Assembly (NCBI GenBank): GCA_027449165.1 | Contig: DAIDMD010000137.1 | Location: 1-42,659 of the forward strand | From: Acidiferrobacter sp. | GTDB taxonomy: Bacteria; Pseudomonadota; Gammaproteobacteria; Acidiferrobacterales; Acidiferrobacteraceae | Direction: 5' to 3' | DNA length: 42,659 bases | Shown: positions 1 to 9,256 of the stretch, one piece after another | Layout of the letters: the number at the start of each line of letters is the position of its first letter | Numbering within the stretch: the first letter of the stretch is position 1 | Notes under the pieces: generated by a model | What the model was told of the DNA's origin: nothing | The model's input: only the letters and a program-made list of their open reading frames with translations | Databases searched by the model: none | Translations under genes and position numbers: made by a program

Positions 1-453
1 CCGCTCATTTTCCGTTTCCTCGAGCAGCCCTGCGTCGCGAGGATGGTGTTCCTGTTGCAAAAGGAGGTCGTCGACCGCCTGGCGGCGCCCCCCGGGGGGC
101 GCGATTACGGGCGTTTGTCGGTGATGGTCCAGGCGCGCTGCGAGGTCGTGCCGCTCTTTACCGTCCCGGCGCAGGCCTTCACCCCACCGCCTGCGGTCGA
201 GTCGCGCCTGGTGGCGTTGCGTCCGGTGTCCTCGCAGGTCCCGGCGCCCGACGCAGCGCTATTCGCGGCCCTTGTCGCCCAGGCCTTCTCGCAGCGGCGC
301 AAGATGCTGCGCCAGTCGTTGCGGGGGTATTTCGAAGGCGATGATTGGCGGACGCTCGGGATCGATCCCACGCGCCGCGCCGAAACCCTGACGGTCGCCG
401 AGTTCGCGGCGATGGCCGCCTATGCGCGGGCTCAGCCGCCCTCGCCGCCGTAG
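1..453 (+). CDS. rsmA: RsmA/KsgA 16S rRNA dimethyladenosine transferase, C-terminal part
   Basis: This is the last 150 residues of the enzyme that dimethylates two adjacent adenines near the 3' end of 16S rRNA. The frame is open from base 1, so the start and the SAM-binding N-terminus lie outside the window. Visible family features are the [11 protein letters not shown] stretch, YGRLSVMVQ, the [19 protein letters not shown] segment and the C-terminal [14 protein letters not shown] helix of the small domain. Its last 22 bases overlap the end of the convergent queH gene on the other strand. The assignment is firm; only the truncation by the window edge limits it. Confidence 0.95.
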   Translation, partial: PLIFRFLEQPCVARMVFLLQKEVVDRLAAPPGGRDYGRLSVMVQARCEVVPLFTVPAQAFTPPPAVESRLVALRPVSSQVPAPDAALFAALVAQAFSQRRKMLRQSLRGYFEGDDWRTLGIDPTRRAETLTVAEFAAMAAYARAQPPSPP

Positions 454-1085
454 AAGCGCTCGCCGAAGCGGATCTTGCCGTAGCCCCGCCCGCGCCGCGC
501 GCGGTTCGTGTCGCGCAGGGAATACACGCACCCGCAGTACTCCTGCTGGTAGAAGCGCTGCTCCTTCGCGATCTCGATCATTCGCTGGCTCCCGCCGCCC
601 TTGCGCCAATTGAAGGTCCAATAGAGCAAGCCGGGGTAGCGCCGCGCCGCGCGCTCTCCGCAGGCGTTGATCTGATTCATATCCTTCCACCGCGAGATCC
701 CAAGCGAGCTCGTAAAGACCTCGAAACCGTGCTCCATGGCGTAAAGCGCCGAGCGCTCGAAGCGCATATCGAAGCACACGGTGCAGCGCGCGCCGCGCTC
801 GGGCTCGTTTTCCAGGCCCGCCACGCGGGCAAACCAGTTGTCCTTGTCGTAATCGAGATCCACGAACGGTATGCCGAGCCGCTCGGCGAAGCGTTTGTTC
901 TCCGTCTTGCGCAGCTCGTATTCCTTCAGGGGATGGATGTTGGGGTTATAGAACAGCACCTCGAGGCCGATCTCCGATCGCTGCATCTCCTGCATGACGT
1001 CGGCGGCGCAGGGCGCGCAGCACGAGTGCAGGAGTACGCGGCGACAGCCGGCGGGCGGCGTAAGGGGCGGGCGTTCGTCGGGCAT
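432..1085 (-). CDS. queH: Epoxyqueuosine reductase QueH
   Basis: QueH (DUF208 family) reduces epoxyqueuosine to queuosine in tRNA, the last step of queuosine synthesis; it is the cobalamin-independent alternative to QueG. The 217-residue protein has the family's HSCCAPC motif (residues 20-26), an RCTVCFDMR segment and a late YCGC motif, which are the cysteines expected to bind the Fe-S and metal centres. It is the last gene of the leftward mtgA-to-queH block, three bases after the plsC-like gene. Its 3' end runs 22 bases into the 3' end of rsmA, so the two convergent transcripts must overlap. No other queuosine gene is visible here. Confidence 0.93.
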   Translation of the reverse strand: MPDERPPLTPPAGCRRVLLHSCCAPCAADVMQEMQRSEIGLEVLFYNPNIHPLKEYELRKTENKRFAERLGIPFVDLDYDKDNWFARVAGLENEPERGARCTVCFDMRFERSALYAMEHGFEVFTSSLGISRWKDMNQINACGERAARRYPGLLYWTFNWRKGGGSQRMIEIAKEQRFYQQEYCGCVYSLRDTNRARRGRGYGKIRFGERFYGGEGG

Positions 1086-1088
1086 GGG

Positions 1089-1838
1089 TCATTGTACCGC
1101 GTGCGCGGCCCTTGGGCAGACCCCCTCCGCCCGTTCGAGGGCATCGGTGGTCTCGGTGATCCAGGCCTCGGCCCGGGCATTCAGGGTCGCGGCGTCGAGG
1201 CCCTCCCCCGAGATGGGCTTGCCGATCACCACGCGCACCACGCCCGGCTCCTTGAGGAACGCCCGGCGTCCCCAGAAACAGCCGGCGTTGTGGGCCACCG
1301 GGACCACTGGGCAGCCGGCCGCAAGCGCCAGCCGGGCGCCCCCGAGCTTGAATCGCCCGTGGCGCCCGGCCGGCATCAGCGTCCCTTCCGGGAAGATGAT
1401 GATGTAGCGTCCATCGGCCAGGCGTTTGCGCCCCCCCTGGATCACCTGGTCTATCGCCTTGCGCTGTTTCTCGCGCGCGATCGCGATGGGTTGGCTCAAG
1501 GCCATTCCCCAGCCGAGCAGGGGGATCCACAGGAGCTCTCTCTTGAGGACCCAGACGTGGGGCGGAAAGATCCACTGAAACGCCAGGGTCTCCCAGGTGG
1601 ATTGGTGTTTGGCGAGGATGACGCAGGGCGTGGCGGGGATGTTCTCCCGGCCGTGGACCTCGTAGGACAGCCCGCATGTGACCTTGATCCACCACACGTT
1701 GAACCGCCCCCACTGGCTGATGACGCGGTAGCGGGGTATGGGCCGCAACCAGAAGAGCGCCAGCACGACCGGGGCCCAGACGGCGATCGATAGGACGAAC
1801 CCCGCCTGGAAGGCCACCGCGCCAAACCATTTCCTCAC
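1089..1838 (-). CDS. 1-acyl-sn-glycerol-3-phosphate acyltransferase (PlsC family)
   Basis: A membrane-bound acyltransferase of the LPLAT/AGPAT family that would acylate lysophosphatidic acid, or a related lysolipid, during phospholipid synthesis. The 249-residue protein starts with one or two hydrophobic helices (FQAGFVLSIAVWAPVVLALFW). The catalytic HX4D box appears as KHQSTWE, with glutamate in place of aspartate, a form seen in a proteobacterial subgroup. The FPEGT substrate-binding motif follows. The start overlaps the gmhB stop by four bases (ATGA), indicating translational coupling. Family assignment is strong; the exact acyl acceptor cannot be read from sequence. Confidence 0.88.
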   Translation of the reverse strand: MRKWFGAVAFQAGFVLSIAVWAPVVLALFWLRPIPRYRVISQWGRFNVWWIKVTCGLSYEVHGRENIPATPCVILAKHQSTWETLAFQWIFPPHVWVLKRELLWIPLLGWGMALSQPIAIAREKQRKAIDQVIQGGRKRLADGRYIIIFPEGTLMPAGRHGRFKLGGARLALAAGCPVVPVAHNAGCFWGRRAFLKEPGVVRVVIGKPISGEGLDAATLNARAEAWITETTDALERAEGVCPRAAHAVQ

Positions 1839-2389
1839 GGCGCGCCGCCCCCGCCTTGGGATAGCAGCGCATCGGCGAAGGCGGCGAGGTCGTCATAGAT
1901 CGGCACTCCGGCGAGCCCCTCGCCCGCGGCGACCGTCCGCGCGCCCTTTCCGGTCCGCACCAGCACCGGGAGGGCCTGCGCGGCGCGGGCCGCCTCGATG
2001 TCCCGGAGCGCATCCCCGACCGCGTAGGTGCCGCTCAGGCTCGTCTTGAAGCGCGCCGCGATGTCATGAAAGAGGCCGGGCAGGGGTTTGCGGCAGCTGC
2101 AGCCGTCGCGCGGCCCGTGCGGGCAGAAGAAGATCGCCTCGATCTCCCCGCCCCGATGATGGATCTCGTCGAGCATGCGATTGTGGATCCGGGCCAGCAT
2201 ATCGACGTTGAAGAGACCCCGGGCGATCCCCGACTGGTTGGTCGCCACGATCACCTGGATGCCGGCGTGCGTGAGCCGCGCGATCGCCTCCAGGCTCCCC
2301 GGTATGGGGCGCCATTCGTCCGGCGTCTTGATGTAGTCGTCGGAGTCCTCGTTGATGACGCCGTCGCGGTCCAGGATCACGAGGCGCAT
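1835..2389 (-). CDS. gmhB: D-glycero-D-manno-heptose 1,7-bisphosphate 7-phosphatase
   Basis: GmhB removes the 7-phosphate from heptose bisphosphate on the way to ADP-heptose for the lipopolysaccharide inner core. The 184-residue HAD phosphatase begins MRLVILDRDGVIN, with both motif-I aspartates, and continues with ATNQSGIARG and the family-specific zinc loop CPHGPRDGCSCRKP. The frame is open 51 codons further upstream, but the ATG at 2389 puts the HAD motif at the N-terminus as in the family and overlaps the previous stop as TGATG. It sits between a MazG-like gene and the acyltransferase in the leftward block. Related histidinol-phosphate phosphatases share the fold, but the zinc loop favours GmhB. 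Confidence 0.9.
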   Translation of the reverse strand: MRLVILDRDGVINEDSDDYIKTPDEWRPIPGSLEAIARLTHAGIQVIVATNQSGIARGLFNVDMLARIHNRMLDEIHHRGGEIEAIFFCPHGPRDGCSCRKPLPGLFHDIAARFKTSLSGTYAVGDALRDIEAARAAQALPVLVRTGKGARTVAAGEGLAGVPIYDDLAAFADALLSQGGGGAP

Positions 2390-2730
2390 CACGAGTCCCG
2401 GAATTCCGATACCCGGATGCGTCCACCGACCATCCGCGACGACCTCTTCATGAGGGCGTCCATCTTGTCCCAGAAGGCACGGTCCAGGGGAAAGTCCGCC
2501 GAGATCGCCGTGCCGATCAACAGGATGAGCAGATCGGCGCACTCCTCGGCCAGCGCCTCCCGGTCCTTGCCCTTGGTGACGCAGGCCGAGATCTCGCCCA
2601 GTTCCTCGGCCATCAAGGCCACCCGGTAGGCGAGTTCCTCGCCTCCATGGCTTTTCAGGTCGTGCTTGTCGTGGAAACGCTGTACGGCGTCGCGCATGGC
2701 GCTGAAGGAGTCGTGGTTCACATCGTTCAT
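2389..2730 (-). CDS. MazG-like nucleotide pyrophosphohydrolase
   Basis: A 113-residue all-alpha NTP pyrophosphatase of the MazG / phosphoribosyl-ATP pyrophosphohydrolase superfamily. The metal-binding pattern is visible as EELGE followed about 20 residues later by EECADLLILL. Such proteins usually cleave aberrant or specific NTPs to NMP and pyrophosphate; the substrate is unknown here. The ATG at 2730 overlaps the glyS stop as ATGA and is preferred to an ATG nine codons upstream inside glyS. The stop overlaps the gmhB start. The placement between a tRNA synthetase and a heptose phosphatase gives no functional hint. Confidence 0.8.
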   Translation of the reverse strand: MNDVNHDSFSAMRDAVQRFHDKHDLKSHGGEELAYRVALMAEELGEISACVTKGKDREALAEECADLLILLIGTAISADFPLDRAFWDKMDALMKRSSRMVGGRIRVSEFRDS

Positions 2731-4826
2731 CGCGGGTCCCCCGTTATCTTGAGGCACGACAGGTCGCCGACCGCCTCTAACAAGACCGCCAGCCGCGAGA
2801 GCAGGCGCAGACGGCCCTTGCGCGTGGCGGCGTCATCGCTCATGACGAGCACGTCCTCGAAGAAGGCGTCGACCGCGGGCCGCAGTTCCCCCAGCGACTC
2901 CAGGGCCCTTTCATAATCGCCGGCGCGGATCCTCTCGCCGGCCGCGGCCTCGCACCGCCCGATCTCCCGCGCCAGCCGCCGATCGGCCTCCTCGGTGCTC
3001 GCCCACGGTTCGCCGCCGTCCAGGGGCTCGCGATTTTGCCTTAGGATATTGCGGATGCGCTTGTGCGCGCCCACCAAGGCCGGCGCCGCCGGGCCCCGGG
3101 CAAAGGCATGGAGGGCGCGCGCGCGGCGGATGGTGTCGTACGCCCGGTCCAAACCGTTGGCCAGCGCTGCGGCTACGATGTCCTGCGGCAGATCGTTCTC
3201 CAGGATATTGCGCAGGCGCTCGGTCAGAAACTGCCGGATCTCGCGCGTGGTGTCGGGGGCCAGGAGCCCCTCGGGATATTGCGCGCGCGCGGCGTCGACA
3301 AGCGGCGCGATCTCGAGATCGCGGCCGTGGCGCTCCCCCAGGGCCTCCAGGAGGCGCAGGACGCCGATGGCGGCGCGCCGCAGCGCGAACGGGTCTTTAT
3401 CCCCGGTCGGGGCAAGCCCGATCCCGAAGATGCCGACCAGCGTGTCGAGCTTATCGGCGAGCGCCAGCGCGAGACCGAGGGCGCCGTCCGGCAGCGCATC
3501 GCCCGCGAAGCGCGGACGGTAATGCCCGGCGATGGCCGCGGCGACCGCCTCGTCCTCGCCGTCGCATCGCGCGTAATGCCCGCCCATGACGCCCTGGAGT
3601 TCGGGAAACTCGCCGACCATGCCGGTCAGGAGATCGGCCTTGCACAGCGCCCCGGCGCGCGCGGCCTGCCGGCCGTCCAGGACAAGCCACTCGGCCATCA
3701 CGCAAGCCAGCCTCTCCAGGCGCGCGGCCTTGTCGGCGAGGCTGCCCAGGCGTTGCTCGAAGGACACCTGCGAGAGCGCCTGGGCATAGGCCGTAAGCGG
3801 CTTTTTGCGGTCGGTGTCCCAGAAAAACCGGGCGTCGGCGAAGCGCGCGGCGAGCACCCGCTCGTTGCCCTTGCGTATCGCGCCGTCGTCTGCCGGGGCG
3901 ATGTTGGCGATCGCGATGAAGCGCGGCAAAAGCCGGCCGTCCTGCTCCAGGGGGAAATATTTCTGATGGCCTTGCATGGCCGCGATCAGCGCCTCGCGCG
4001 GCACATCGAGGAAGTCCTCGTCGAACGATCCCAGCACCGCATGCGGCCATTCCACGAGCGCGGTCACGAGATCGAGAAGTTCGGGTTCCACGATGGGCCG
4101 AGCGGCGATCGACGCCGCCAGTCGTTCGACCTGTCCCCGGATCCGGTCCCGCCGTTCGGCGAAGTCCGGTACGACCCGGCCATCGGCCTCGAGGACCGCC
4201 TCGTAGGCGCCCGCGGCCGGGATGGCCACGGTGTGCGGGGCGTGGAAGCGATGGCCGCGCGACCGCCGGGTGCTTATGAGGCCGAGCGCCGGGACGCGCA
4301 GGGCCCGGGCGCCGTGCAGGGCGACGATCCAGTGCACGGGCCGCACGAACTCGCGTTCCCCAGCGCCCCAGCGCATGCGCCGGCGCGCGGGCAGGCGTTG
4401 CAGGACGCCCTCGAGGGTATCCGCCAGGACCTCGGCCAGGCCGCGCCCGGGGCGCCGTTCGCGGTAGCCCAGGAATTCCCCGCGGTCGGTGGTGATTCGC
4501 TCCAGGGCCTCGACCTCGACGCCCAGGGAGCGCGCAAATCCGAGTGCGGCGCCGGTCGGCGAGCCGTCTTTCGCGAACGCCGCGGCGAGCGCGGGCCCCC
4601 GACGCACGATCGTCTCCGCGCCCTGACGGGAGGCGACGCCCGTGATCCGGGCGGCAATCCGCCGGGGCGCCGCGAAACTCTGCGCCGCGGCGCCGTCGGC
4701 CAACAGGCGGTTGTCGGCGAGCGCGGCGCGCAGGCCCTGGGCCAGCGCCGTTCCGAGCGCGAGGAGCTCCCCGGGGGGGAGCTCCTCGGTGCCGATCTCG
4801 AGCAGCAAGTCGTCCCACTTAGTCAT
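2727..4826 (-). CDS. glyS: Glycine--tRNA ligase beta subunit
   Basis: The beta subunit of the bacterial alpha2-beta2 glycyl-tRNA synthetase, which recognises tRNA-Gly while the alpha subunit activates glycine. The 699 residues are close to the normal length, and the ends match the family: [12 protein letters not shown] at the start, then [25 protein letters not shown] and [15 protein letters not shown], with an HD-like domain and a C-terminal anticodon-binding region ending [17 protein letters not shown]. It overlaps the 3' end of glyQ by eight bases, the usual order, and its own stop overlaps the MazG-like start. Confidence 0.97.
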   Translation of the reverse strand: MTKWDDLLLEIGTEELPPGELLALGTALAQGLRAALADNRLLADGAAAQSFAAPRRIAARITGVASRQGAETIVRRGPALAAAFAKDGSPTGAALGFARSLGVEVEALERITTDRGEFLGYRERRPGRGLAEVLADTLEGVLQRLPARRRMRWGAGEREFVRPVHWIVALHGARALRVPALGLISTRRSRGHRFHAPHTVAIPAAGAYEAVLEADGRVVPDFAERRDRIRGQVERLAASIAARPIVEPELLDLVTALVEWPHAVLGSFDEDFLDVPREALIAAMQGHQKYFPLEQDGRLLPRFIAIANIAPADDGAIRKGNERVLAARFADARFFWDTDRKKPLTAYAQALSQVSFEQRLGSLADKAARLERLACVMAEWLVLDGRQAARAGALCKADLLTGMVGEFPELQGVMGGHYARCDGEDEAVAAAIAGHYRPRFAGDALPDGALGLALALADKLDTLVGIFGIGLAPTGDKDPFALRRAAIGVLRLLEALGERHGRDLEIAPLVDAARAQYPEGLLAPDTTREIRQFLTERLRNILENDLPQDIVAAALANGLDRAYDTIRRARALHAFARGPAAPALVGAHKRIRNILRQNREPLDGGEPWASTEEADRRLAREIGRCEAAAGERIRAGDYERALESLGELRPAVDAFFEDVLVMSDDAATRKGRLRLLSRLAVLLEAVGDLSCLKITGDPR

Positions 4827-5697
4827 CGGTCCGTCGCATCCGGGGGAAACCCATCGTCTCGCGTTTCCGGTAATAGGTCTCGGCCACGCCGCGCGCGAGC
4901 GCCCGCACCCGGCCTATGGTGCGGGCGCGTTCCGTGACGCTCTGCGCGTGACGGGCGTCGAGCAGATTGAAGGTGTGCGAAGCGTGCAGGACGTGGTCGT
5001 AGGCCGCAAGCGGCAGATCGGCTTCGATCAGCCGCCGGCACTCGTCCTCGAAGGCCTGAAAGCGTGCCTGGAGGGCCTCGACCGAGGCCTCCTCGAAGTT
5101 GAAGCGCGACTGCTCGACCTCGTTCTGATGGTAGAGGTCCCCGTACCGGACATCCGCGTTCCACGCCAGGTCATAAACGTTGTCGCGGCCCTGCAGATAC
5201 ATGGCGAGTCGCTCCAGGCCATAGGTGATCTCGCCCGTCACCGGCCGGCATTCGAGGCCGCCGACCTGCTGGAAGTAGGTAAACTGGCTTACCTCCATCC
5301 CGTTGAGCCAGACCTCCCAGCCGAGTCCCCAGGCCCCGAGGGTCGGCGACTCCCAGTTGTCCTCGACGAAGCGCACGTCGTTTGCCAGCAGATCGATCCC
5401 GAGCGCCTGAAGGGATTTGAGGTACAGGTCTTGAATGTCCGGGGGTGACGGTTTGAGCACGACCTGAAACTGGAAATACCGCTGCAGGCGGTTGGGGTTC
5501 TCGCCGTAGCGGCCGTCGGTCGGGCGCCGTGACGGCTGTACGTAGGCGGCCCGCAGCGGTTCCGGCCCCAGGCTTCCGAGAAAGGTCGCGGGATGGAAGG
5601 TGCCGGCGCCCACCTCGACGTCGTAGGCCTGCTCGATCACGCAGCCCTGTCTCGCCCAGTAGCGCTGCAGGGCAAAAATGAGTTCCTGGAATGTCAC
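4819..5697 (-). CDS. glyQ: Glycine--tRNA ligase alpha subunit
   Basis: The catalytic alpha subunit of glycyl-tRNA synthetase (292 residues, family length about 300). It starts [19 protein letters not shown], followed by [37 protein letters not shown] and [10 protein letters not shown], all near-invariant in GlyQ. The start overlaps the stop of mtgA by four bases, so it appears to be translated in the same leftward operon rather than from a private promoter. No T-box or other leader is possible within such an overlap. Confidence 0.97.
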   Translation of the reverse strand: MTFQELIFALQRYWARQGCVIEQAYDVEVGAGTFHPATFLGSLGPEPLRAAYVQPSRRPTDGRYGENPNRLQRYFQFQVVLKPSPPDIQDLYLKSLQALGIDLLANDVRFVEDNWESPTLGAWGLGWEVWLNGMEVSQFTYFQQVGGLECRPVTGEITYGLERLAMYLQGRDNVYDLAWNADVRYGDLYHQNEVEQSRFNFEEASVEALQARFQAFEDECRRLIEADLPLAAYDHVLHASHTFNLLDARHAQSVTERARTIGRVRALARGVAETYYRKRETMGFPRMRRTDD

Positions 5698-6536
5698 GTC
5701 GTGGTCCTTAAAGACGGGATACGCGGACCGCCCCCGGTCGCGGCGCCGGTTGTCGCGCCACTATAATGCGTAAGCGGCGCTTTGGGCAAACGCCCGACAG
5801 TTGGACGGCTGGCCCCGAAAGGCCCGGTCCCGGGGCCCGGGACGTGGCCGGCCGCCCGCAACAGCCGCAGGATCTTGGCGGTCCGGCGGCGGAAATACCA
5901 ACTGCGCGTGGCCGGGTTCGCGCCCAAAGGGTCCGGCAGCGTCGCGGCAAGCTCCGCCGCCTGCTGGACGGTGAGGCGCGCGGCGCTCGTCTGGAAGTAA
6001 TAGTGGGCGGCGGCTTCGGCCCCATAGATCCCCCGGCCGAATTGGGCATCGTTCAGGTAGATCTCGAGGATGCGGTCCTTGGACAGGACGTGTGTGAGCG
6101 CGACCGTCAGCAGGGCCTCGTTGGCCTTGCGGAAGAACGTCCGCGACGGGTTGAGGAACAGGTTCTTCGCGGTCTGCTGGGTGATCGTGCTGGCCCCATA
6201 GACGATGCGCCCGGCATGCCAGTCGTAGCGAGCCGCCCACAGGATGGCGCCGGCGTCGAATCCATCATTGGTATAAAAGGTCGCGTCCTCCCCCAGGACC
6301 GCGGCCTCGCGCAAGGCCGGGGCCATGTCCGAGAGCGGGACCGGCCGCCAGCGCAGCGGCGGCCCCCCGTGGCGCGCCCGCTGCGCCAGGTAGGCGGCCA
6401 TGAATCGGGATCTCGGGATCGGGCCTTGCGCCAGATGAGGGACCGCGAACCAGCGGGCGGCCAGGACGGCGATGTCCAGGACCGCGGCCGCCAATGCCAG
6501 GCCGGCTAGCAGGCGCAGTAGGCGCGTTAGGCGCAT
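5694..6536 (-). CDS. mtgA: Monofunctional biosynthetic peptidoglycan transglycosylase
   Basis: MtgA polymerises lipid II into glycan strands at the periplasmic face of the inner membrane (GT51 family). The 280-residue protein has an N-terminal membrane anchor (about residues 5-30), the catalytic glutamate segment around [24 protein letters not shown], the [12 protein letters not shown] stretch and [16 protein letters not shown]. The last 45 or so residues after the GT51 domain are rich in Pro, Gly and Thr and have no recognisable fold; that tail is longer than usual. It is the first gene of the seven-gene leftward block, and the 113 bases upstream would hold the promoter for it and the divergent PP-loop gene. 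Confidence 0.94.
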   Translation of the reverse strand: MRLTRLLRLLAGLALAAAVLDIAVLAARWFAVPHLAQGPIPRSRFMAAYLAQRARHGGPPLRWRPVPLSDMAPALREAAVLGEDATFYTNDGFDAGAILWAARYDWHAGRIVYGASTITQQTAKNLFLNPSRTFFRKANEALLTVALTHVLSKDRILEIYLNDAQFGRGIYGAEAAAHYYFQTSAARLTVQQAAELAATLPDPLGANPATRSWYFRRRTAKILRLLRAAGHVPGPGTGPFGASRPTVGRLPKAPLTHYSGATTGAATGGGPRIPSLRTTT

Positions 6537-6649
6537 AAATCTCCTTGGAGTGCGGGACGGGTGGCCACCGCGATATACTGTCGGCCCGCGCGAGGGGCTC
6601 GCGGCGGGGGCAACAGCATAATAGGTGGAGAGGCCGCCGCCAAGGACAT

Positions 6650-7693
6650 ATGGATCATCGCAAACACAAGGCGGTCGTGCTGCTCTCGGGCGGCCTCGAT
6701 TCGCTGCTCGCCGCGCGGCTGATGCTCGATCAGGGCATCCATGTCGAAGGGATCAATTTCTTTACGGGTTTTTGCGTCGAGGGCCACACGCACGCCGTGC
6801 GCCGCGACCGCCAGGACCGTCAGGTGCGCAACAGCGCCCTTCGGAGCGCCGAGCAGCTGGGGATCCGACTGCATATCATCGAGGTGATCGACGCCTACAA
6901 GGACGTGGTCCTGAATCCCCGGCACGGCTACGGCGCGCACCTGAACCCCTGCCTCGATTGCAAGGCCTTCATGGTTGGCCGCGCCCGGTCGTGGATGGAA
7001 GAGCATGGGTTTGATTTCATCGTCACCGGCGAGGTCCTGGGCCAACGGCCGATGTCGCAGCGGCGCGACACCTTTCCGGTGGTGGCACGCGAATCGGGGG
7101 CCTGGGACCGGCTGCTGCGGCCATTGTCCGCCAAGCTGCTGGCGCCCACTCTCCCGGAGCGCGAGGGCTGGGTGGATCGCGGGCGCCTGCTCGGCTTGAG
7201 CGGCCGCAACCGCAAACCCCAGATCGCGCTGGCGGGGGCCTACGGCTACGAGTATGCTCAGCCGGCCGGCGGGTGCTGCTTTCTCACCGACGCCAACTAC
7301 ACCCGCAAGCTGCGCGACCTGTGGGCGAGCCGCGGCGAACGGCGCTACGACTTCGACGACATCATGCTCCTGAAGATCGGCCGGCACCTGCGGCCGCACC
7401 CGTCCTTCAAGCTCATCATCGGCCGGGAGGAGGGCGAAAACCGGTTCCTGGAGGGGTATCGCAACCGCTTCGTGCATCTCTGCGCCGCCGAATACAATGG
7501 GCCCCTGGCGCTGCTCCAGGGCGATGCCGACGATGCCGGACTCGATCTGGCCTGCGCGATCACCGCGCGCTTCGGCCAGGGGCGATCGGCGGCGTCCGTG
7601 CGGGTGGCGGTGGGGCGGCCCGACGGGTCGCGTCACGAACGTGTGGTGGCGCCGCTTCCCGCGAATGCGTTGGCGGCGGACTGGTACCTTTAA
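6650..7693 (+). CDS. PP-loop ATPase with NFACT-like C-terminal domain, probable tRNA thiolation enzyme
   Basis: A 347-residue protein with an ATP-pyrophosphatase PP-loop, VVLLSGGLDS (residues 9-18), a CLDCK motif, a GGCCFLTD segment and a C-terminal region (about 220-345, containing KLIIGREEGENRFL) like the NFACT RNA-binding domain found in this family. Database names such as tRNA 2-thiouridylate methyltransferase derive from similarity to MnmA, but no methyltransferase domain is present. The paired cysteines and the TusA-like gene four bases downstream support sulfur transfer to tRNA or another acceptor. ATG 6650 is chosen because AAGGA lies at 6642-6646; the open frame extends 35 codons upstream without family sequence. 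Confidence 0.8.
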   Translation: MDHRKHKAVVLLSGGLDSLLAARLMLDQGIHVEGINFFTGFCVEGHTHAVRRDRQDRQVRNSALRSAEQLGIRLHIIEVIDAYKDVVLNPRHGYGAHLNPCLDCKAFMVGRARSWMEEHGFDFIVTGEVLGQRPMSQRRDTFPVVARESGAWDRLLRPLSAKLLAPTLPEREGWVDRGRLLGLSGRNRKPQIALAGAYGYEYAQPAGGCCFLTDANYTRKLRDLWASRGERRYDFDDIMLLKIGRHLRPHPSFKLIIGREEGENRFLEGYRNRFVHLCAAEYNGPLALLQGDADDAGLDLACAITARFGQGRSAASVRVAVGRPDGSRHERVVAPLPANALAADWYL

Positions 7694-7696
7694 ACC

Positions 7697-7918
7697 ATGG
7701 ATCTCGATGCCCGCTACCTCCTGTGCCCCATGCCGGTCATACGCGTGAGCGATGCCATGGCCCGGCTCGCGCCCGGCGACACCCTGACGGTGCGCTGCAC
7801 CGACCCTGGCGCCTTGCGCGACATACCGGCCTGGTGCCGTCTGGAGGGGCATGAGATCGTGGCGGCGCGGACCGAACCGTCGGGGGACATCGTAATCATC
7901 ATAAGGGCCGGAGGATGA
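7697..7918 (+). CDS. TusA-family sulfur carrier protein
   Basis: A 73-residue sulfurtransferase-fold protein with the hallmark CPMPVIR motif (the sulfur-carrying cysteine at residue 11) and the GDTLTVRCTDPGA segment. Proteins of this family pass persulfide sulfur to tRNA modification enzymes, molybdenum cofactor synthesis or, in sulfur oxidisers, dissimilatory sulfur pathways. It lies between a PP-loop enzyme and a cation exporter and overlaps the latter by four bases. The adjacency suggests it feeds sulfur to the PP-loop enzyme, which is inference. Short length and lack of a second domain distinguish it from YedF or rhodanese fusions. Confidence 0.88.
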   Translation: MDLDARYLLCPMPVIRVSDAMARLAPGDTLTVRCTDPGALRDIPAWCRLEGHEIVAARTEPSGDIVIIIRAGG

Positions 7919-9075
7919 CTGCCGTGGAGCGTGCATCCCGGGTCCCCGACGAGGGCGGCACCGAGCGTCAAAAGGTCGTGCTGCGGGGGCTTTTCGTCAA
8001 TGTGGCGCTGGCCGCGGCCCAGCTCGCCGCAGGTGTGTTCGGCGGGTCGGCGGCGCTGGTCGCCGACGGCTTCCATACCCTGTCGGATCTCCTGAGCGAT
8101 ACCCTCGTGCTGTTGGCCGCGCGCTTCGGGGCGCGTGTCGCCGACGAGGACCACCCCTATGGCCATGCCCGCATCGAGACCGCCGGCACCTTCGGGCTGA
8201 GTCTGGTCCTGGTCGGTACCGGGGTGGGGATCGCGCTGCACGCCGCCGATGCCCTTAGTACGCCCGCGCGGCTCGCGCATCCCGACTTGGTGGCGCTCGC
8301 CACGGCGCTCGGCGCCATCGCCGTGAAGGAGGGGCTGTTCCGCTACATGCGCCGGGCCGGGCTCCGGCTGGAATCCGACCTCCTTCATGCGAACGCCTGG
8401 CACTACCGGACCGATGTCTTCTCCTCGGCGGTCGTCGCAGTCGGCATCATGGGGAGCATGGCCGGGATCAGCGACCTCGATGCGGTCGCGGCCATCGGCG
8501 TCGCGATCCTCATCGTGCGCATGGGCGCCATGCTCGGCTGGCAGGCCCTGCGCGAGCTCGTCGATACCGGGCTCGAGGCCGAGAAGCTCGAGCGGATCCG
8601 CCGGGTGATCCTGTCGATCGACGGCGTCCGGACCCTGCACCTGCTGCGTACGCGCCGGGCCGGGGGGCTTGCCTTCGTCGACGTCCACATCCTCGTGGAC
8701 GGGGCGATCAGCGTGTCCGAGGGCCACCAGATCAGCGAGATGGTCCGCGTCGCGCTCATGCGCCACGTGGGCAATATCGCCGATGTCGTCGTGCATATCG
8801 ACTCCGAGGACGACGAACACGCCGCGATCAACGCACGATTGCCGTTGCGCGCGGAAGTCTTGAAGCGGCTTGAACATTATTTCGCGGACATCGAGGCGGT
8901 CCACGCCATAGAGTCCATCATGCTGCACTACCTGGGCGGCAAGATCGTCGTGGAGTTGCGGCTGCCGCTCGACGCGGCCCCGACCCTGGCAGCCGCCCGG
9001 GCCCTGCAGGCGCGATTCACCGATGCCGCCGCCCGCGATCCGCAAATCGCCTCCGTGGAGATCTATTTCCATTGA
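7915..9075 (+). CDS. Cation diffusion facilitator family metal exporter
   Basis: A 386-residue inner-membrane CDF transporter that would exchange divalent metal (Zn, Fe, Cd or Mn) for protons. The metal-site motifs are visible: DGFHTLSDLLSD in TM2 (HxxxD) and HANAWHYRTDVFSS in TM5 (HxxxD), with the DEDHPYGHARIE loop between TM2 and TM3. After TM6 a cytoplasmic dimerisation domain begins near residue 215. The C-terminus is about 80 residues longer than in FieF and looks like a second ferredoxin-like ZT-dimer repeat (around 300-386). It overlaps the TusA-like gene by four bases and ends just before the glnA control region. Metal specificity is unknown. Confidence 0.9.
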   Translation: MTAVERASRVPDEGGTERQKVVLRGLFVNVALAAAQLAAGVFGGSAALVADGFHTLSDLLSDTLVLLAARFGARVADEDHPYGHARIETAGTFGLSLVLVGTGVGIALHAADALSTPARLAHPDLVALATALGAIAVKEGLFRYMRRAGLRLESDLLHANAWHYRTDVFSSAVVAVGIMGSMAGISDLDAVAAIGVAILIVRMGAMLGWQALRELVDTGLEAEKLERIRRVILSIDGVRTLHLLRTRRAGGLAFVDVHILVDGAISVSEGHQISEMVRVALMRHVGNIADVVVHIDSEDDEHAAINARLPLRAEVLKRLEHYFADIEAVHAIESIMLHYLGGKIVVELRLPLDAAPTLAAARALQARFTDAAARDPQIASVEIYFH

Positions 9076-9076
9076 G

Positions 9077-9093
9077 CGCACCATTTCGGGGCG
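9077..9093 (+). promoter_or_regulatory. Putative NtrC-binding site, distal
   Basis: CGCACCATTTCGGGGCG matches TGCACCA-N3-TGGTGCA at 10 of 14 defined positions. It is centred 30 bp, about three helical turns, upstream of a better copy, like the paired sites of enterobacterial glnA. Confidence 0.5.
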
Positions 9094-9106
9094 TTACATC
9101 GGGGAA

Positions 9107-9123
9107 TGCCCCATTATGGTGCG
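9107..9123 (+). promoter_or_regulatory. Putative NtrC-binding site, proximal
   Basis: TGCCCCATTATGGTGCG matches the NtrC consensus TGCACCA-N3-TGGTGCA at 12 of 14 positions. Its centre lies about 70 bp upstream of the -12 element of the sigma-54 promoter, the normal range for an enhancer-type activator. Confidence 0.72.
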
Positions 9124-9174
9124 TTAATGCTGGGCCGCACGCCCGGAAATGGCGAGTCTCGCGCCTTTGCGTAC

Positions 9175-9190
9175 TGGCATATTTCGTGCA
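9175..9190 (+). promoter_or_regulatory. Sigma-54 (-24/-12) promoter of glnA
   Basis: TGGCATATTTCGTGCA matches TGGCAC-N5-TTGCA with the invariant GG and GC spaced exactly 10 bases apart. Transcription would start near 9200 and leave a leader of about 55 bases to the glnA ATG. With the two upstream NtrC-like sites this indicates nitrogen-limitation control. Confidence 0.8.
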
Positions 9191-9256
9191 AAATGGCCGC
9201 CTCAGGCGTACTAGCCGCCCCGGCGCCCCAAAATAATTCAGAGTCAGGAGAAACGC

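Noticed and set aside
345-1793. Long rightward frames opposite queH and plsC (and similar ones opposite glyS at 3063-4937)
   Set aside because: They are the complement of strongly supported genes in GC-rich DNA, without any recognisable domain.
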